DNA from: Nitrospira defluvii
GTDB lineage: Bacteria; Nitrospirota; Nitrospiria; Nitrospirales; Nitrospiraceae
Reading direction: 5' to 3'
Assembly (NCBI RefSeq): GCF_905220995.1
Contig: NZ_CAJNBJ010000001.1
Coordinates: 124,001 to 188,000, forward strand
Length of the DNA stretch: 64,000 bases
Every line of letters starts with the position of its first letter. The stretch's first letter is position 1. Of the stretch, positions 8,604 to 17,014 are shown piece by piece. Below the pieces are notes generated by a model. That model had not been told where the DNA came from. It ran no database searches and worked only from the letters and a program-made list of their open reading frames with translations. The position numbers were made by a program, and so were the translations under genes.

Positions 8604-8804
8604 ATGGACACCACACTGACTCCTCGACAGATTACCCACGATGAGAAAAAGGCGGCTGAGGCCGCTTTCGCTGGTCGCCCATTTAATCCGAAATGGTCGG
8701 ACGCGGCTCGCATCGTTTATGACGGCCTTCTCGCCGCGATGGGGAAAGACGCTCGAGCCGTCGATACCGACGACGAATTCGAGCCGGTTGAGCCATTGGC
8801 CTAA
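8604..8804 (+). CDS. Small acidic hypothetical protein (66 aa), probably leaderless
   Basis: The ATG at 8604 follows a good promoter by seven bases, so upstream in-frame codons are excluded from the transcript. The product is acidic with no signal peptide or membrane segment. It has an N-terminal charged helix (ITHDEKKAAEAAF), a central FNPKWSDAARIVYDGLL helix and an Asp/Glu-rich tail. I do not recognise the family. It stands alone between pxpC and the convergent nucleotidyltransferase fusion. Confidence 0.65.
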   Translation: MDTTLTPRQITHDEKKAAEAAFAGRPFNPKWSDAARIVYDGLLAAMGKDARAVDTDDEFEPVEPLA

Positions 8805-8896
8805 CCTCCATCAGTCGTGTCGTCGGCTCCAAGGCACCTCGTTCTTGCCTCCGCCGCACGCGGTGGTGCGGTCGGCACCGAGCGGTCTTTTCCCCA

Positions 8897-11575
8897 TCAG
8901 GGACCACCCGAGGTTTTCGATCGTCCCCGTCCTTGGTCGACACACTCCTTCACCAGCGCCCGTTCCTCCGCCTCGCTCTTCACCTCGCCATCTAACCGCG
9001 CCTCGGTTAAACGCGCCAGAATCGTGCGGTACAGGGGGCCTGGTTTCAGGCCCAAGGCGTTGAGTTCCTTCCCCGTGAGCGCGGGCTTCACGTTACGATA
9101 GGTCGTGAGAAACAGGGACAGCTGCCGCTTTGCCGAGTCCGTCAGACTCTGGGCCAGCAGGAACACCAGGCACTCCTCTGACAATCCCGTCAACACCCGA
9201 ACCGTTTCCGATGGTTTCGGCGGCGCGCGGCGACTCAGCGTCCGACAAGCCGGTTGCGTGAGGAACCGGGCTTCGTTGAGTGCAGTGCGCTCGGCATCGG
9301 CAAACGGAAATCGCTTCAGCATGTCGTGAACCGCCTGGTCCGGCATGGCTTCAGCCAGTGCCATGGCATAGACCAGCCATCCACTGATAGGCCGGTCAAG
9401 GCAGGAGAGCTTATACCAATCCAGCGCCGCCTCCACCTCGATGAGTCGACGATCCAGCCGATTCGACCAGGTGAGTTTCGGGTGGATGAATCGCAATAGG
9501 TCGAGTTCGGACAAACGTCGAACGGCATGCCGAGGCGTCCGCTCCGAAAACAGCAGGCGCAATTCATCCAACAAACGCTGCCCGGACAGCCGGTGAAACA
9601 ATTCCATCTTCACTGCGCCCTTGATCAGCGCCAACGTTTCTTTGCTCAATTGAAAATTGAACCGCAGTTCAAATCGTATCGCGCGAAACACCCGCGTCGG
9701 ATCCTCCACGAAACTCAGACTATGGAGCACCCGGATCAGGCGTTCCTTCAGATCACGTTGCCCGCCGTAAAAATCGATGAGTTGACCGAACTGTCGCGGC
9801 CGGAGCGCCACGGCCAAGGTGTTGATCGTGAAATCCCGCCGATAGAGATCCTTCTTCATCGAACTCTGCTCAACCGTCGGCAACGCAGTCGGGTACTCGT
9901 AATATTCGGTGCGAGCAGTCGCCACATCCAGCTTGAAGCCATCAGGCAGGTGCACCACCGCTGTGCCGAACCGCTCATGCGCCTTGAGTTTTCCTCCATT
10001 CTCCTTCGCCAGTGCGCGCGCAAACGCGATCCCATCGCCCTCCACCACGAGGTCGACATCCAGATTGTCGATCCCGAGCAACAGGTCACGGACAAATCCG
10101 CCGACGACATACACCGACACGCCCAGGCGCTCTCCTAACTCGCCAGACATCCGTAATAGATCGTGCACCGCATCAGGCAAACGATCACGCAACAGCCCCT
10201 TGAGGTCCCGCCGCCGCACACCCCCCGTCGACTCCAATCCCATCAATGACTTCGGCTTCCCGCGCCCACCCGCAAGAACATCGTCATGAAGGCTGCGCAG
10301 CAGATCAGTTCTGGTGATGACCCCGACCGTTTTGCCCTCGGACAACACCGGCACAAATCGTTGGTTCAGCTCGATCATCTTGGTTTCAATGTCGTGGAAC
10401 GGCGTCTCAGGCTGCGCAGTATATTGCCCGCTGCTGGCCCAATCCCCCACGCAGTGGGCTTCAAGGTGATGGAACAGCGCCTTCTGAATGGTTTCCCGCG
10501 CAATCGTGCCGAGATACTGCCCTTTCCGATCGACCACAGGAAGCACGTTGACTCCATAGGTCGTCATGGCCCGTTCGGCCTCCGCGATGGTGGCCTCCTC
10601 GGCAATTGATTTGACCGGCGTCGTCATGACATCCCGCGCCAACAACGTGGGGCGATACCGCTGCGTCAGCAGCTCTGTCAGATGCTGCTGCACTTCCACT
10701 AAGGTTCGGCCTTTGACGCTGGCGGCCGCGGCGACCGCATGGCCGCCACCCCCGAATTCGCGCGCAATCCAGGCCACATCGATTTCCGGTCTCCGGCTTC
10801 TCCCGATGACCTCCACCTTCTCCTGCAGCGCAATCGCGACGATCACCGCGTCGAGGCCTTGCAGCTCCGCAAGCCGCTGAACCGCTTCAGCCAGATCGCC
10901 CGTATACCGATCATAGGCACTGGACGCGACCAGAATTTTCCGACCTTCCAGGTAATAAATCTCGCCTGATTGCAGAAGATCATTCAGCAGCGCGATCAGG
11001 TCCGGATCCAGGGGATGTTGCAACGTCTCCGCCACCACACGTAAATCGGCCCCCGCCCGCAAGACAAAGGCCGCCGCCTCCACATCCCGCGGAGTGGTTG
11101 ACGGATAGACGAACGAACCGGTTTCCTCGTATAAACCCAACGCCAGCACCGTCGCCTCATCGGTGGTGAGGGGAATCTGCCTGCGCTGCAATTGCTCGAT
11201 CAGCAGGGTGGTGGTGGCCCCGACGGACTCGACATGACGCTGGCTGACCGACGGCCACAGCGGCTGCTTGGCAGTCTCCTCGACTCCATGATGGTCGAAG
11301 AGATGGACATCCACGTCGCCGCGAGAACTCAGCACGTGTAATGGGCCCAGCCGATCCGGCTCCTGCACATCCACCAGCACCAAGCGCCGGACTCGTTCCA
11401 GCGCGACGTCCTTCAAGCGGGCCATCTCCCAATTATGCGTAGCCAGAAAATTCCGGACTGACTCCTGCGCGCCCCCCGGAAGCACCAGCACGGCCCCGGG
11501 ATAGAGTTTCCTGGCTGCCACCATTGAGGCAAAGCCGTCAAAATCAGCATTGACATGAGTCGTGATCAGATCCAT
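8897..11575 (-). CDS. DHH phosphoesterase / CBS pair / tRNA nucleotidyltransferase fusion protein
   Basis: Protein of 892 residues with three modules. Residues 1-305 are a DHH/DHHA1 phosphoesterase: HxNxDxD at 7-13, Asp69, DHH at 94-96 and the GGGGHA DHHA1 loop. Residues about 315-435 are two CBS domains (the first begins at DVMTTP), which usually bind adenine nucleotides. Residues about 470-870 are a class II poly(A)polymerase/CCA-adding enzyme with GGFVRD at 492-497 and the catalytic DVDLVVEGD. It probably adds or repairs the tRNA 3' CCA end, with the DHH module acting on nucleotides or RNA ends. Known relatives share this architecture; the division of labour is not established from sequence. 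Confidence 0.88.
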   Translation of the reverse strand: MDLITTHVNADFDGFASMVAARKLYPGAVLVLPGGAQESVRNFLATHNWEMARLKDVALERVRRLVLVDVQEPDRLGPLHVLSSRGDVDVHLFDHHGVEETAKQPLWPSVSQRHVESVGATTTLLIEQLQRRQIPLTTDEATVLALGLYEETGSFVYPSTTPRDVEAAAFVLRAGADLRVVAETLQHPLDPDLIALLNDLLQSGEIYYLEGRKILVASSAYDRYTGDLAEAVQRLAELQGLDAVIVAIALQEKVEVIGRSRRPEIDVAWIAREFGGGGHAVAAAASVKGRTLVEVQQHLTELLTQRYRPTLLARDVMTTPVKSIAEEATIAEAERAMTTYGVNVLPVVDRKGQYLGTIARETIQKALFHHLEAHCVGDWASSGQYTAQPETPFHDIETKMIELNQRFVPVLSEGKTVGVITRTDLLRSLHDDVLAGGRGKPKSLMGLESTGGVRRRDLKGLLRDRLPDAVHDLLRMSGELGERLGVSVYVVGGFVRDLLLGIDNLDVDLVVEGDGIAFARALAKENGGKLKAHERFGTAVVHLPDGFKLDVATARTEYYEYPTALPTVEQSSMKKDLYRRDFTINTLAVALRPRQFGQLIDFYGGQRDLKERLIRVLHSLSFVEDPTRVFRAIRFELRFNFQLSKETLALIKGAVKMELFHRLSGQRLLDELRLLFSERTPRHAVRRLSELDLLRFIHPKLTWSNRLDRRLIEVEAALDWYKLSCLDRPISGWLVYAMALAEAMPDQAVHDMLKRFPFADAERTALNEARFLTQPACRTLSRRAPPKPSETVRVLTGLSEECLVFLLAQSLTDSAKRQLSLFLTTYRNVKPALTGKELNALGLKPGPLYRTILARLTEARLDGEVKSEAEERALVKECVDQGRGRSKTSGGP

Positions 11576-11818
11576 GTCGGCATTCTAGCAGGATCAGCCG
11601 AATCGATTTAGAAATGTCAGGGATTTCTGCGAGGGCCAACTGAAGGGGGGATCAAGTACTGGCATCACAACAGGAGCCGTCAAAACAGCCGTGCCGTCCA
11701 CAACAGGTGTCGCGGACGGCACGAAACCACTCGACGAGAAGTATGAGCGCGGAGTTCGATAGACCGGTCGGGCGCCCCCGTGCGCACACTGACTGAAAGC
11801 CGGCACGCAGACGGAAGG

Positions 11819-12148
11819 TTATCGCTGCTGGCGGTCGTGCTTCTGGCGGGCAATATGGCGCGACGTGCGATCTTGGGCATGTCTGATCCGAGCGCGTTCT
11901 TTCTTCGTGACCACGCCGTCGCTCTTGGCCTTGTCCTCCAGGTTGTTGATGTGGTCCTGTCGATTGTTCAAGCGAGTGGCCTCACGTTCATTCAACTGGC
12001 CGCTCGCAATCCCTTGATCAATACGCCGCTCCTGGTTGGCCTGTCGCTGATCAATCCTGGGCGTCTCTGCCTGCGCGAACACCACTGATGCGGACAACAT
12101 TGCGGAGAACATCGACAACATCGCAGCACTCCAAATGACCTGCTTCAT
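11819..12148 (-). CDS. Small exported charged helical protein
   Basis: Protein of 109 residues with a clear signal peptide (residues 1-25, cleavage after VVFAQA). The mature part is extremely rich in Arg, Gln, Asn, Asp and Lys and predicts as long helices with the repeating pattern NERRIDQGIASGQLNEREATRL. Similar small secreted proteins are common in environmental proteobacteria and Nitrospirota, without assigned function. GGGAGG lies just upstream of the ATG, and a promoter with 17-base spacing lies further up (12190-12218). No hydrophobic core suggests a flexible periplasmic protein. Confidence 0.8.
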   Translation of the reverse strand: MKQVIWSAAMLSMFSAMLSASVVFAQAETPRIDQRQANQERRIDQGIASGQLNEREATRLNNRQDHINNLEDKAKSDGVVTKKERARIRHAQDRTSRHIARQKHDRQQR

Positions 12149-12492
12149 ACATCCTCCCTTGGTTAACGCTCCTGCCTGTCAGCCATTCCAACGTACAAGG
12201 GGGCCGCCGCGTTGACAACGAGATTCCATTTTCTACAGCGGTCTGAGCACTCAGCGGCAATAGCGGTTTCGAACACCACCAACATCCTCACGGCCCCCCG
12301 CGGATCGTCGGCTGAGCAGTATTGAACAGGGGCGCGCGATTGGCCTTCCACCTTGTACGCCATGCGCACACAACAGGACAGAACCGCTACAAATCAGACG
12401 GATTCAGCACAGAGAAGGCAGACGTGGTGGGCACATGGTTTGCTGACTACAATTCCGATTTGCCATGAGACCCATCGCTAAGGAGGAACGAG
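12149..12492 (+). other. 344-base intergenic region between divergent small exported proteins
   Basis: It holds the minus-strand promoter of the 109-residue protein (12190-12218) and, at its right end, AAGGAGGAA for the gene at 12493. No convincing gene or RNA is seen in the middle. Confidence 0.6.
12190..12218 (-). promoter_or_regulatory. Promoter of the small exported protein
   Basis: On the minus strand TTGTCA (12213-12218) and TACGTT (12190-12195) are separated by 17 bases, about 40 bases before the ATG at 12148. Confidence 0.45.
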
Positions 12493-12900
12493 ATGAAGAA
12501 CAACACCCAGCTGGCCATCGCCACCCTCGCAGTTGCGACCCTCGCAACCGTCAGCTTCCTCGTCACTCCCGCATCTGCGAAGGACAAGGCTGAGAAACAC
12601 GCGAAGCACGCAACCACCACATCGGCAGTCGCCGCAGCCGCCCTTTTGGGATCTGTGCCGGAGCAGGCTCCCGCGCCGAAACCAGGCCACTCCGACTCAA
12701 CACCGGGAGTCGCATGGAAAACGATCGGCGGGACCGTCAAAGCTATCCAGGGGGAAACCTATACCGTGGAAGACTACGAAGGGATCCAGATAAAACTTCG
12801 TGTCGGAAAGAGCACCAAACACCTCCGAGGCGACAAAAAGGTCGGTGACACCATTCGGGCTGAAATCACGCAGGGCGGCTTCGCAAACTCCATTCAATAA
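12493..12900 (+). CDS. Exported hypothetical protein with a small C-terminal beta domain
   Basis: Protein of 135 residues with AAGGAGGAACGAG before the ATG. A signal peptide (residues 1-29, ending in TPASA) is followed by a Lys/His/Ala/Pro-rich linker, then a compact C-terminal domain (about 75-135) rich in beta-strand residues: TIGGTVKAIQGETYTVEDYEG. That segment resembles small OB-like domains of periplasmic proteins that bind cations or other ligands. I cannot name a family. It stands as a single-gene unit, convergent with the DUF3047 gene. Confidence 0.75.
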   Translation: MKNNTQLAIATLAVATLATVSFLVTPASAKDKAEKHAKHATTTSAVAAAALLGSVPEQAPAPKPGHSDSTPGVAWKTIGGTVKAIQGETYTVEDYEGIQIKLRVGKSTKHLRGDKKVGDTIRAEITQGGFANSIQ

Positions 12901-13005
12901 CCCACAGACGCTGCGCCCCCCTCAGCTCGCCGGTGTCCTGGTACGGCCGTCCCCTACAGGTCGGCCGCACCGCAGTTCATCGCGCACAATTATTCACCAG
13001 TCCAC

Positions 13006-13752
13006 TTACTTCGTTGCCGACACGAATACGATATCGCCGTAGTAGGCGACGGCGCGCTCCAGAGTATTGTCCGTGTCGGTCATAATCGCCACGCCGTTGA
13101 TCGCCGGAGGCTCTTCCCCGAACGCCTGCTTGTAGTCCTCATACACATTGCGCTCTTCTTCAACCCACGAACCGACATGGCGGGGACCACTCTGCACCAC
13201 GATCATCTTGGCGAACCCAGTATACGCATTGTCCACCATGGTGCCCATCGGGCTCTTCCCGTCCCAAATGTAGTTGAGCGCCGCAATGGGAATCTCGCCG
13301 AACAGTGCCTGCCCAGCCTTGTACCTCAACTTTTTGCCAACACTGACCTTGTCCGGCTCATACGCAAACGTAATATAGAGCCGCGCCGGGTAATCATCGC
13401 CCTCTTTGCGACGCACATCGCCGCGTTCCAACAGATTCTCGACCTTCCAGCGCCAACGGACAATCGGAAACTCACGCGGGCTGATCGTCACGGCCCTGGT
13501 CAGCCCTGAAGCGGAGGCGTCGCTCACCGCCTTCACCACCGACGTTGCCCCATCCTTCACAACCTCGTAATGCGTGTGTTGGGCGATCTTCTTGAACGTG
13601 AGCGGACTCCACCCCTCCGGCAGGCGATTCCCTTCGGTGGCGAGCGAAAATCCCCCCACCACCAGCCTCGTTGGTTCTTGCGCCACCCCATCAGACGCCG
13701 AGCTCAACAACAGGCTCACGAGTAGAGCAGCCTGCGTCGACGACCGGCTCAT
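13006..13752 (-). CDS. DUF3047 family exported protein
   Basis: Protein of 248 residues. ATG 13752 is chosen because it overlaps the stop of the upstream reductase as ATGA; an in-frame start 12 bases earlier is possible. A signal peptide (to about residue 25, SDGVAQ) precedes a DUF3047 domain with IVRWRWKVE, YPARLYITF, ALNYIWDGKSP and the terminal AYYGDIVFV block. The family has a beta-sandwich, carbohydrate-binding-like appearance but no proven activity. It is the last gene of an operon with a FAD disulfide reductase and a TVP38 membrane protein. Confidence 0.85.
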   Translation of the reverse strand: MSRSSTQAALLVSLLLSSASDGVAQEPTRLVVGGFSLATEGNRLPEGWSPLTFKKIAQHTHYEVVKDGATSVVKAVSDASASGLTRAVTISPREFPIVRWRWKVENLLERGDVRRKEGDDYPARLYITFAYEPDKVSVGKKLRYKAGQALFGEIPIAALNYIWDGKSPMGTMVDNAYTGFAKMIVVQSGPRHVGSWVEEERNVYEDYKQAFGEEPPAINGVAIMTDTDNTLERAVAYYGDIVFVSATK

Positions 13753-15338
13753 CGCCGCACCCATGCAAAGAGTCGGGTCAAGAATGCCTTGGTCCGAGGG
13801 GTAAAATGCGCCTTGCGCCAGAGATTCACGGTCTTCTTGATGATCTCCGCCCGGGTGGGATAGGGATGAATCGTGGCCGCAATGGTCTTGGCACCGACCC
13901 TCGCGTTCATGGCAACCGACACCTCACTAATCAGATCTCCGGCATGAGCCGACACAATCGTCGCGCCGAGAATCCTGTCCGTCCCTTTCTGGATATGAAG
14001 ACGGGCAAACCCTTCCTCCTCACCATCCAGAATGGCTCGATCGATCTCATTGAAGTGATAGGTATAGGTTTCGACCTCCATGCCCGTCTTCTTGGCGTCG
14101 GCTTCGTACAGACCAACGTGGGCAACCTCCGGCGTAGTGTACGTACACCAGGGCATGGTCAGTGAATCCGTCCTCGCATAACCCAATCCAAGGGGATGCG
14201 GGAACAAGGCATTTTGAATGAGGATCTGTGCCATGGCATCCGCTGCATGGGTAAATTTGTATCGTGAACACACGTCGCCGGCGGCGTAGATCCGCGGATT
14301 CGTGGATTGAAGGCGCTCGTTGACCCTGACGCCCGTCGTGTCGAATTCTACCCCGACAGTCTCCAGCCCTAATCCCTGCACATTCGGCGAGCGGCCTGTC
14401 CCTACCACAATTTCATCCACGATCACCTCATGGCGCTGACCATGGGACTCGACGAGCAGGCGCTTCCCCTCGGGGGTGCGTTCGACCCTTACATCCTTTC
14501 CACAACAGAAGAGCGTGACGCCATCCTTGGCCATCACCCGCTGAACAATCTCCGCCGCATCCCGATCTTCATTCGGCATGATGCCGTGCATCGCCTCGAA
14601 CAACGAGACGCGACTGCCGAATCGCGCGAATGCCTGCGCCAATTCACAGCCGATCGGTCCCGCGCCGATGACAGCAATCCGGGGAGGGAGCTTCGTCAGC
14701 GAAAATACGGTCTCATTCGTAAGATACCCGGCATCTTCCAACCCAGGAACTGGAGGGGCAGACGCCCTTGCGCCCGTGCAGACTGCCGCGTTGACAAAAG
14801 ACAAGGTCCGGTTCCCTGCCGGTCCTTCCACTTCAGCCTTGTCCTGCCCGGTAAACCGCCCTTGACCGATGTAGACATCCACGCCCAATGAGGTGTATCG
14901 CTCTGCGGAGTCGAGGCGGCTGATCCTGGCACGTACTTGCCTCATCCTAGCCATGGCTTCGCCAAAGTCGTACGACGCCCCGGATCCCATCTGTGCGCCG
15001 AAGCCCGACGCATTGCGCAGTTGGGCCCACACATTGGCGGCACGAATAACCGCCTTGGACGGGACACAACCGACATTCAAACAATCGCCCCCCATCAGAT
15101 GGCGTTCAACGAGGGCAACCTTCGCGCCTAATCCCGCCGCAACGACCGCGGTGATCAAGCCTGCCGTACCGGCTCCGATGACCACAATGTTGTATCGCCC
15201 CGCCGGTTCTGGATTCACCCAATTGGACGGATGAATGTTCTCCACCAGCGTGCGGTTGTATTCGTCATCCGGCAACACCAAAGGCTGCGCCGGTGCTGCC
15301 ATCGACGACGAGCCGACTCTTGCATCACGCGACATCAT
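13749..15338 (-). CDS. FAD-dependent pyridine nucleotide-disulfide oxidoreductase, mercuric-reductase-like
   Basis: Protein of 529 residues. An N-terminal extension of about 48 residues precedes the FAD-binding motif VVIGAGTAGL (52-61). The redox-active disulfide is GGDCLNVGCVPSK with Cys86 and Cys91, followed by the NAD(P) motif AVIGAGPIGCELA, FAD contact YAAGDVC, and the C-terminal dimerisation domain with the active-site HPYPTRAE His. It lacks the N-terminal heavy-metal domain and C-terminal Cys pair of true MerA. It probably reduces a low-molecular disulfide or quinone-like substrate. The neighbour TVP38 gene is sometimes fused to it in other bacteria. Confidence 0.88.
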   Translation of the reverse strand: MMSRDARVGSSSMAAPAQPLVLPDDEYNRTLVENIHPSNWVNPEPAGRYNIVVIGAGTAGLITAVVAAGLGAKVALVERHLMGGDCLNVGCVPSKAVIRAANVWAQLRNASGFGAQMGSGASYDFGEAMARMRQVRARISRLDSAERYTSLGVDVYIGQGRFTGQDKAEVEGPAGNRTLSFVNAAVCTGARASAPPVPGLEDAGYLTNETVFSLTKLPPRIAVIGAGPIGCELAQAFARFGSRVSLFEAMHGIMPNEDRDAAEIVQRVMAKDGVTLFCCGKDVRVERTPEGKRLLVESHGQRHEVIVDEIVVGTGRSPNVQGLGLETVGVEFDTTGVRVNERLQSTNPRIYAAGDVCSRYKFTHAADAMAQILIQNALFPHPLGLGYARTDSLTMPWCTYTTPEVAHVGLYEADAKKTGMEVETYTYHFNEIDRAILDGEEEGFARLHIQKGTDRILGATIVSAHAGDLISEVSVAMNARVGAKTIAATIHPYPTRAEIIKKTVNLWRKAHFTPRTKAFLTRLFAWVRR

Positions 15339-15381
15339 CGATACCTTTCTCCCCGTCTCCCCGAGAGCATCTCATGAACAC

Positions 15382-16107
15382 TCATACTGCCGACGTCGAC
15401 CTGCCGGCGAATTTCTTGTACAGAATAGGAACCAGCGCCAGGAGGCCCAGCAGCATAAAGGCCATCAACACATTCGGCGAGACGATTTCCTTGAGCGAAT
15501 TGATCGTCCCTAGCTGACGCCCGGCATAGGCGAACACAAAACTGCCTGGAATGATCCCCAGGGACGTGGCGACCACATATGTCATGATGGAGACTCGAGT
15601 TAGGCCCGATACTAAATTGACCAAAAAGAATGGAAACAAGGGAATCAGACGCAGGGTCATCAAATAGCTGAACGCATTTTTGGCAAACCCCTCCTGAATG
15701 GCACCCAACCGGCTCCCGAATTTCCGCTCCACCCAGTCTCGCAGCAGGTACCGCGCCACCAGAAAAGCCACGGTCGCTCCCATGGTCGCTCCGACATTGA
15801 CATACAGGGTCCCCAACACGCTGCCGAACAAAAATCCTCCGGCCAGGGTCATGATCGCCCCGCCTGGCAACGACAGTCCGACTACGAGGCAATAGGCGAC
15901 AACAAACAGGGCCACAGCCGTCGAGTAGTGTGAGTCGGTGAAGACCAGCAGGTCATCGCGGTTGGCTTTCAGCCCATCCAACGAAAGGTACCGCCCAAGA
16001 TCAAAATAAAAAAATGCCGTGACGGCCAGCCCGACTGACAGTCCCAGCATCAGTTTGCCGGTGTTGGAACGTTTCGGCTGCAAGGATCTATCCGCAGAAG
16101 ACGTCAT
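15382..16107 (-). CDS. TVP38/TMEM64 (VTT-domain) inner-membrane protein
   Basis: Protein of 241 residues from ATG 16107. An in-frame GTG at 16149 lies inside the promoter and so is not used; AAGGAG sits 12 bases before the ATG. It has about six membrane segments with the VTT-domain core: LSLPGGAIMTLAGGFLFG re-entrant loop, Gly-rich NVGATMGATVAFLVARY, and the LRLIPLFPFFLVNLVSG second loop. Family members (DedA-like) transport or scramble lipids or other solutes. It leads the operon with the FAD reductase (43-base gap) and DUF3047 gene. Confidence 0.87.
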   Translation of the reverse strand: MTSSADRSLQPKRSNTGKLMLGLSVGLAVTAFFYFDLGRYLSLDGLKANRDDLLVFTDSHYSTAVALFVVAYCLVVGLSLPGGAIMTLAGGFLFGSVLGTLYVNVGATMGATVAFLVARYLLRDWVERKFGSRLGAIQEGFAKNAFSYLMTLRLIPLFPFFLVNLVSGLTRVSIMTYVVATSLGIIPGSFVFAYAGRQLGTINSLKEIVSPNVLMAFMLLGLLALVPILYKKFAGRSTSAV

Positions 16108-16131
16108 CGTGCTGCTGTGCTCCTTGGCGGT

Positions 16132-16160
16132 ATCATCGTGTCTCTCCACGCATGTGTCAA
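16132..16160 (-). promoter_or_regulatory. Strong sigma-70-like promoter of the TVP38 operon
   Basis: On the minus strand a consensus TTGACA (16155-16160) and GATGAT (16132-16137) are 17 bases apart. The predicted start lies close to the AAGGAG of the 16107 start, which excludes the upstream GTG start. Confidence 0.6.
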
Positions 16161-16380
16161 TTGTGACCTCGCCTCATTGCATACCGTACCCTCAACCACA
16201 AACGCCTGCTGTCATCCAGCCTACAGACGCGGCGCCCTCTCAATGACGGGATGAATGGATGCGCCCGCCGTCGCAACCCAGTTCCAAATCGGTCGCTGAC
16301 CTGCTCGCCGCACCGCTCAAGTACGGGATGTCGCCATCCGAAAGATCTCTTGAAGCCAGGGGGCGAGAGGAGGTAATGTC

Positions 16381-16581
16381 ATGGTCGTCACACTGATTGA
16401 ACTTCTGGACCCTGCTATGCCGACGACACATTCGGTTTCGCAGCAGACCCGTACCTCGCACCCCAGCCACGAGACCACCTCACATGTGTGGATGCGCCCC
16501 TGCCCGCACTGCAGTTCACGCCTGAGAAAAAAGTCGCCCGAAGAATCATGGCGTTGCAGTTGCGGTTGGCGCACGGAGTGA
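16381..16581 (+). CDS. Zinc-ribbon-like small protein (66 aa)
   Basis: A full AGGAGGT Shine-Dalgarno lies six bases before ATG 16381, which supports this short frame. The N-terminal half is low-complexity with many Ser, Thr and His. The C-terminal third has CPHC followed 17 residues later by CSC, so three or four Cys ligands could form a zinc ribbon (residues 43-63). No family assigned. It precedes another microprotein and the molybdopterin oxidoreductase on the same strand. Confidence 0.6.
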   Translation: MVVTLIELLDPAMPTTHSVSQQTRTSHPSHETTSHVWMRPCPHCSSRLRKKSPEESWRCSCGWRTE

Positions 16582-16618
16582 TGGTGGTACAATTGCATCA
16601 TAGCAGGGGGGTGACGTC

Positions 16619-16768
16619 ATGGGACCGCTCTCGATGCATGATATGAAAGGTGGATTTTTCCTCATCGCAAGCTTCGTGCTCCTGGCGACGATTTGTGCCA
16701 TCGCCGCGCTGGGGACGTTGATGCGCCCGCAACGCTGGTGTGAACGAGAGACCAGGCTCCACGCCTGA
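16619..16768 (+). CDS. Single-span membrane microprotein (49 aa)
   Basis: ATG 16619 is preceded by AGGGGGG eight bases upstream and the frame ends at TGA 16766-16768. A short amphipathic start (GPLSMHDMKGG) leads to one transmembrane helix (about residues 12-33, FFLIASFVLLATICAIAALG), followed by a basic tail. It resembles small membrane subunits or regulators. Nothing ties it to a named family. Confidence 0.5.
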   Translation: MGPLSMHDMKGGFFLIASFVLLATICAIAALGTLMRPQRWCERETRLHA

Positions 16769-17014
16769 ACCTTCTTCTTCCTCGTGCCGCCACACTCCCT
16801 GGCCGACCACAGCCAGGTGCGCCGCTCCGCCTCGACTGCCCACGCCGCTTCTACCCATAATGATCAAACATTCCAGGCACTTCTGCTGAAAAGCTCCATT
16901 GCAATCGCGGGCGTCTTTTGTCACCGGCCATGCACGGCACCTCTAGTTCTCAGGCCCTCTGCCCTTGTCAGGCCAGACCCACTTGCCCTACTCTGTAGTG
17001 TTAGGAGGGGGGAT

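Noticed and set aside
9527-10138. 203-residue plus-strand frame inside the nucleotidyltransferase fusion
   Set aside because: Lies opposite a gene with clear catalytic motifs; antisense shadow.
11594-11806. 70-residue open frame downstream of the small exported protein
   Set aside because: Starts at GTG with no RBS and has no protein-like pattern; probably chance in GC-rich DNA.
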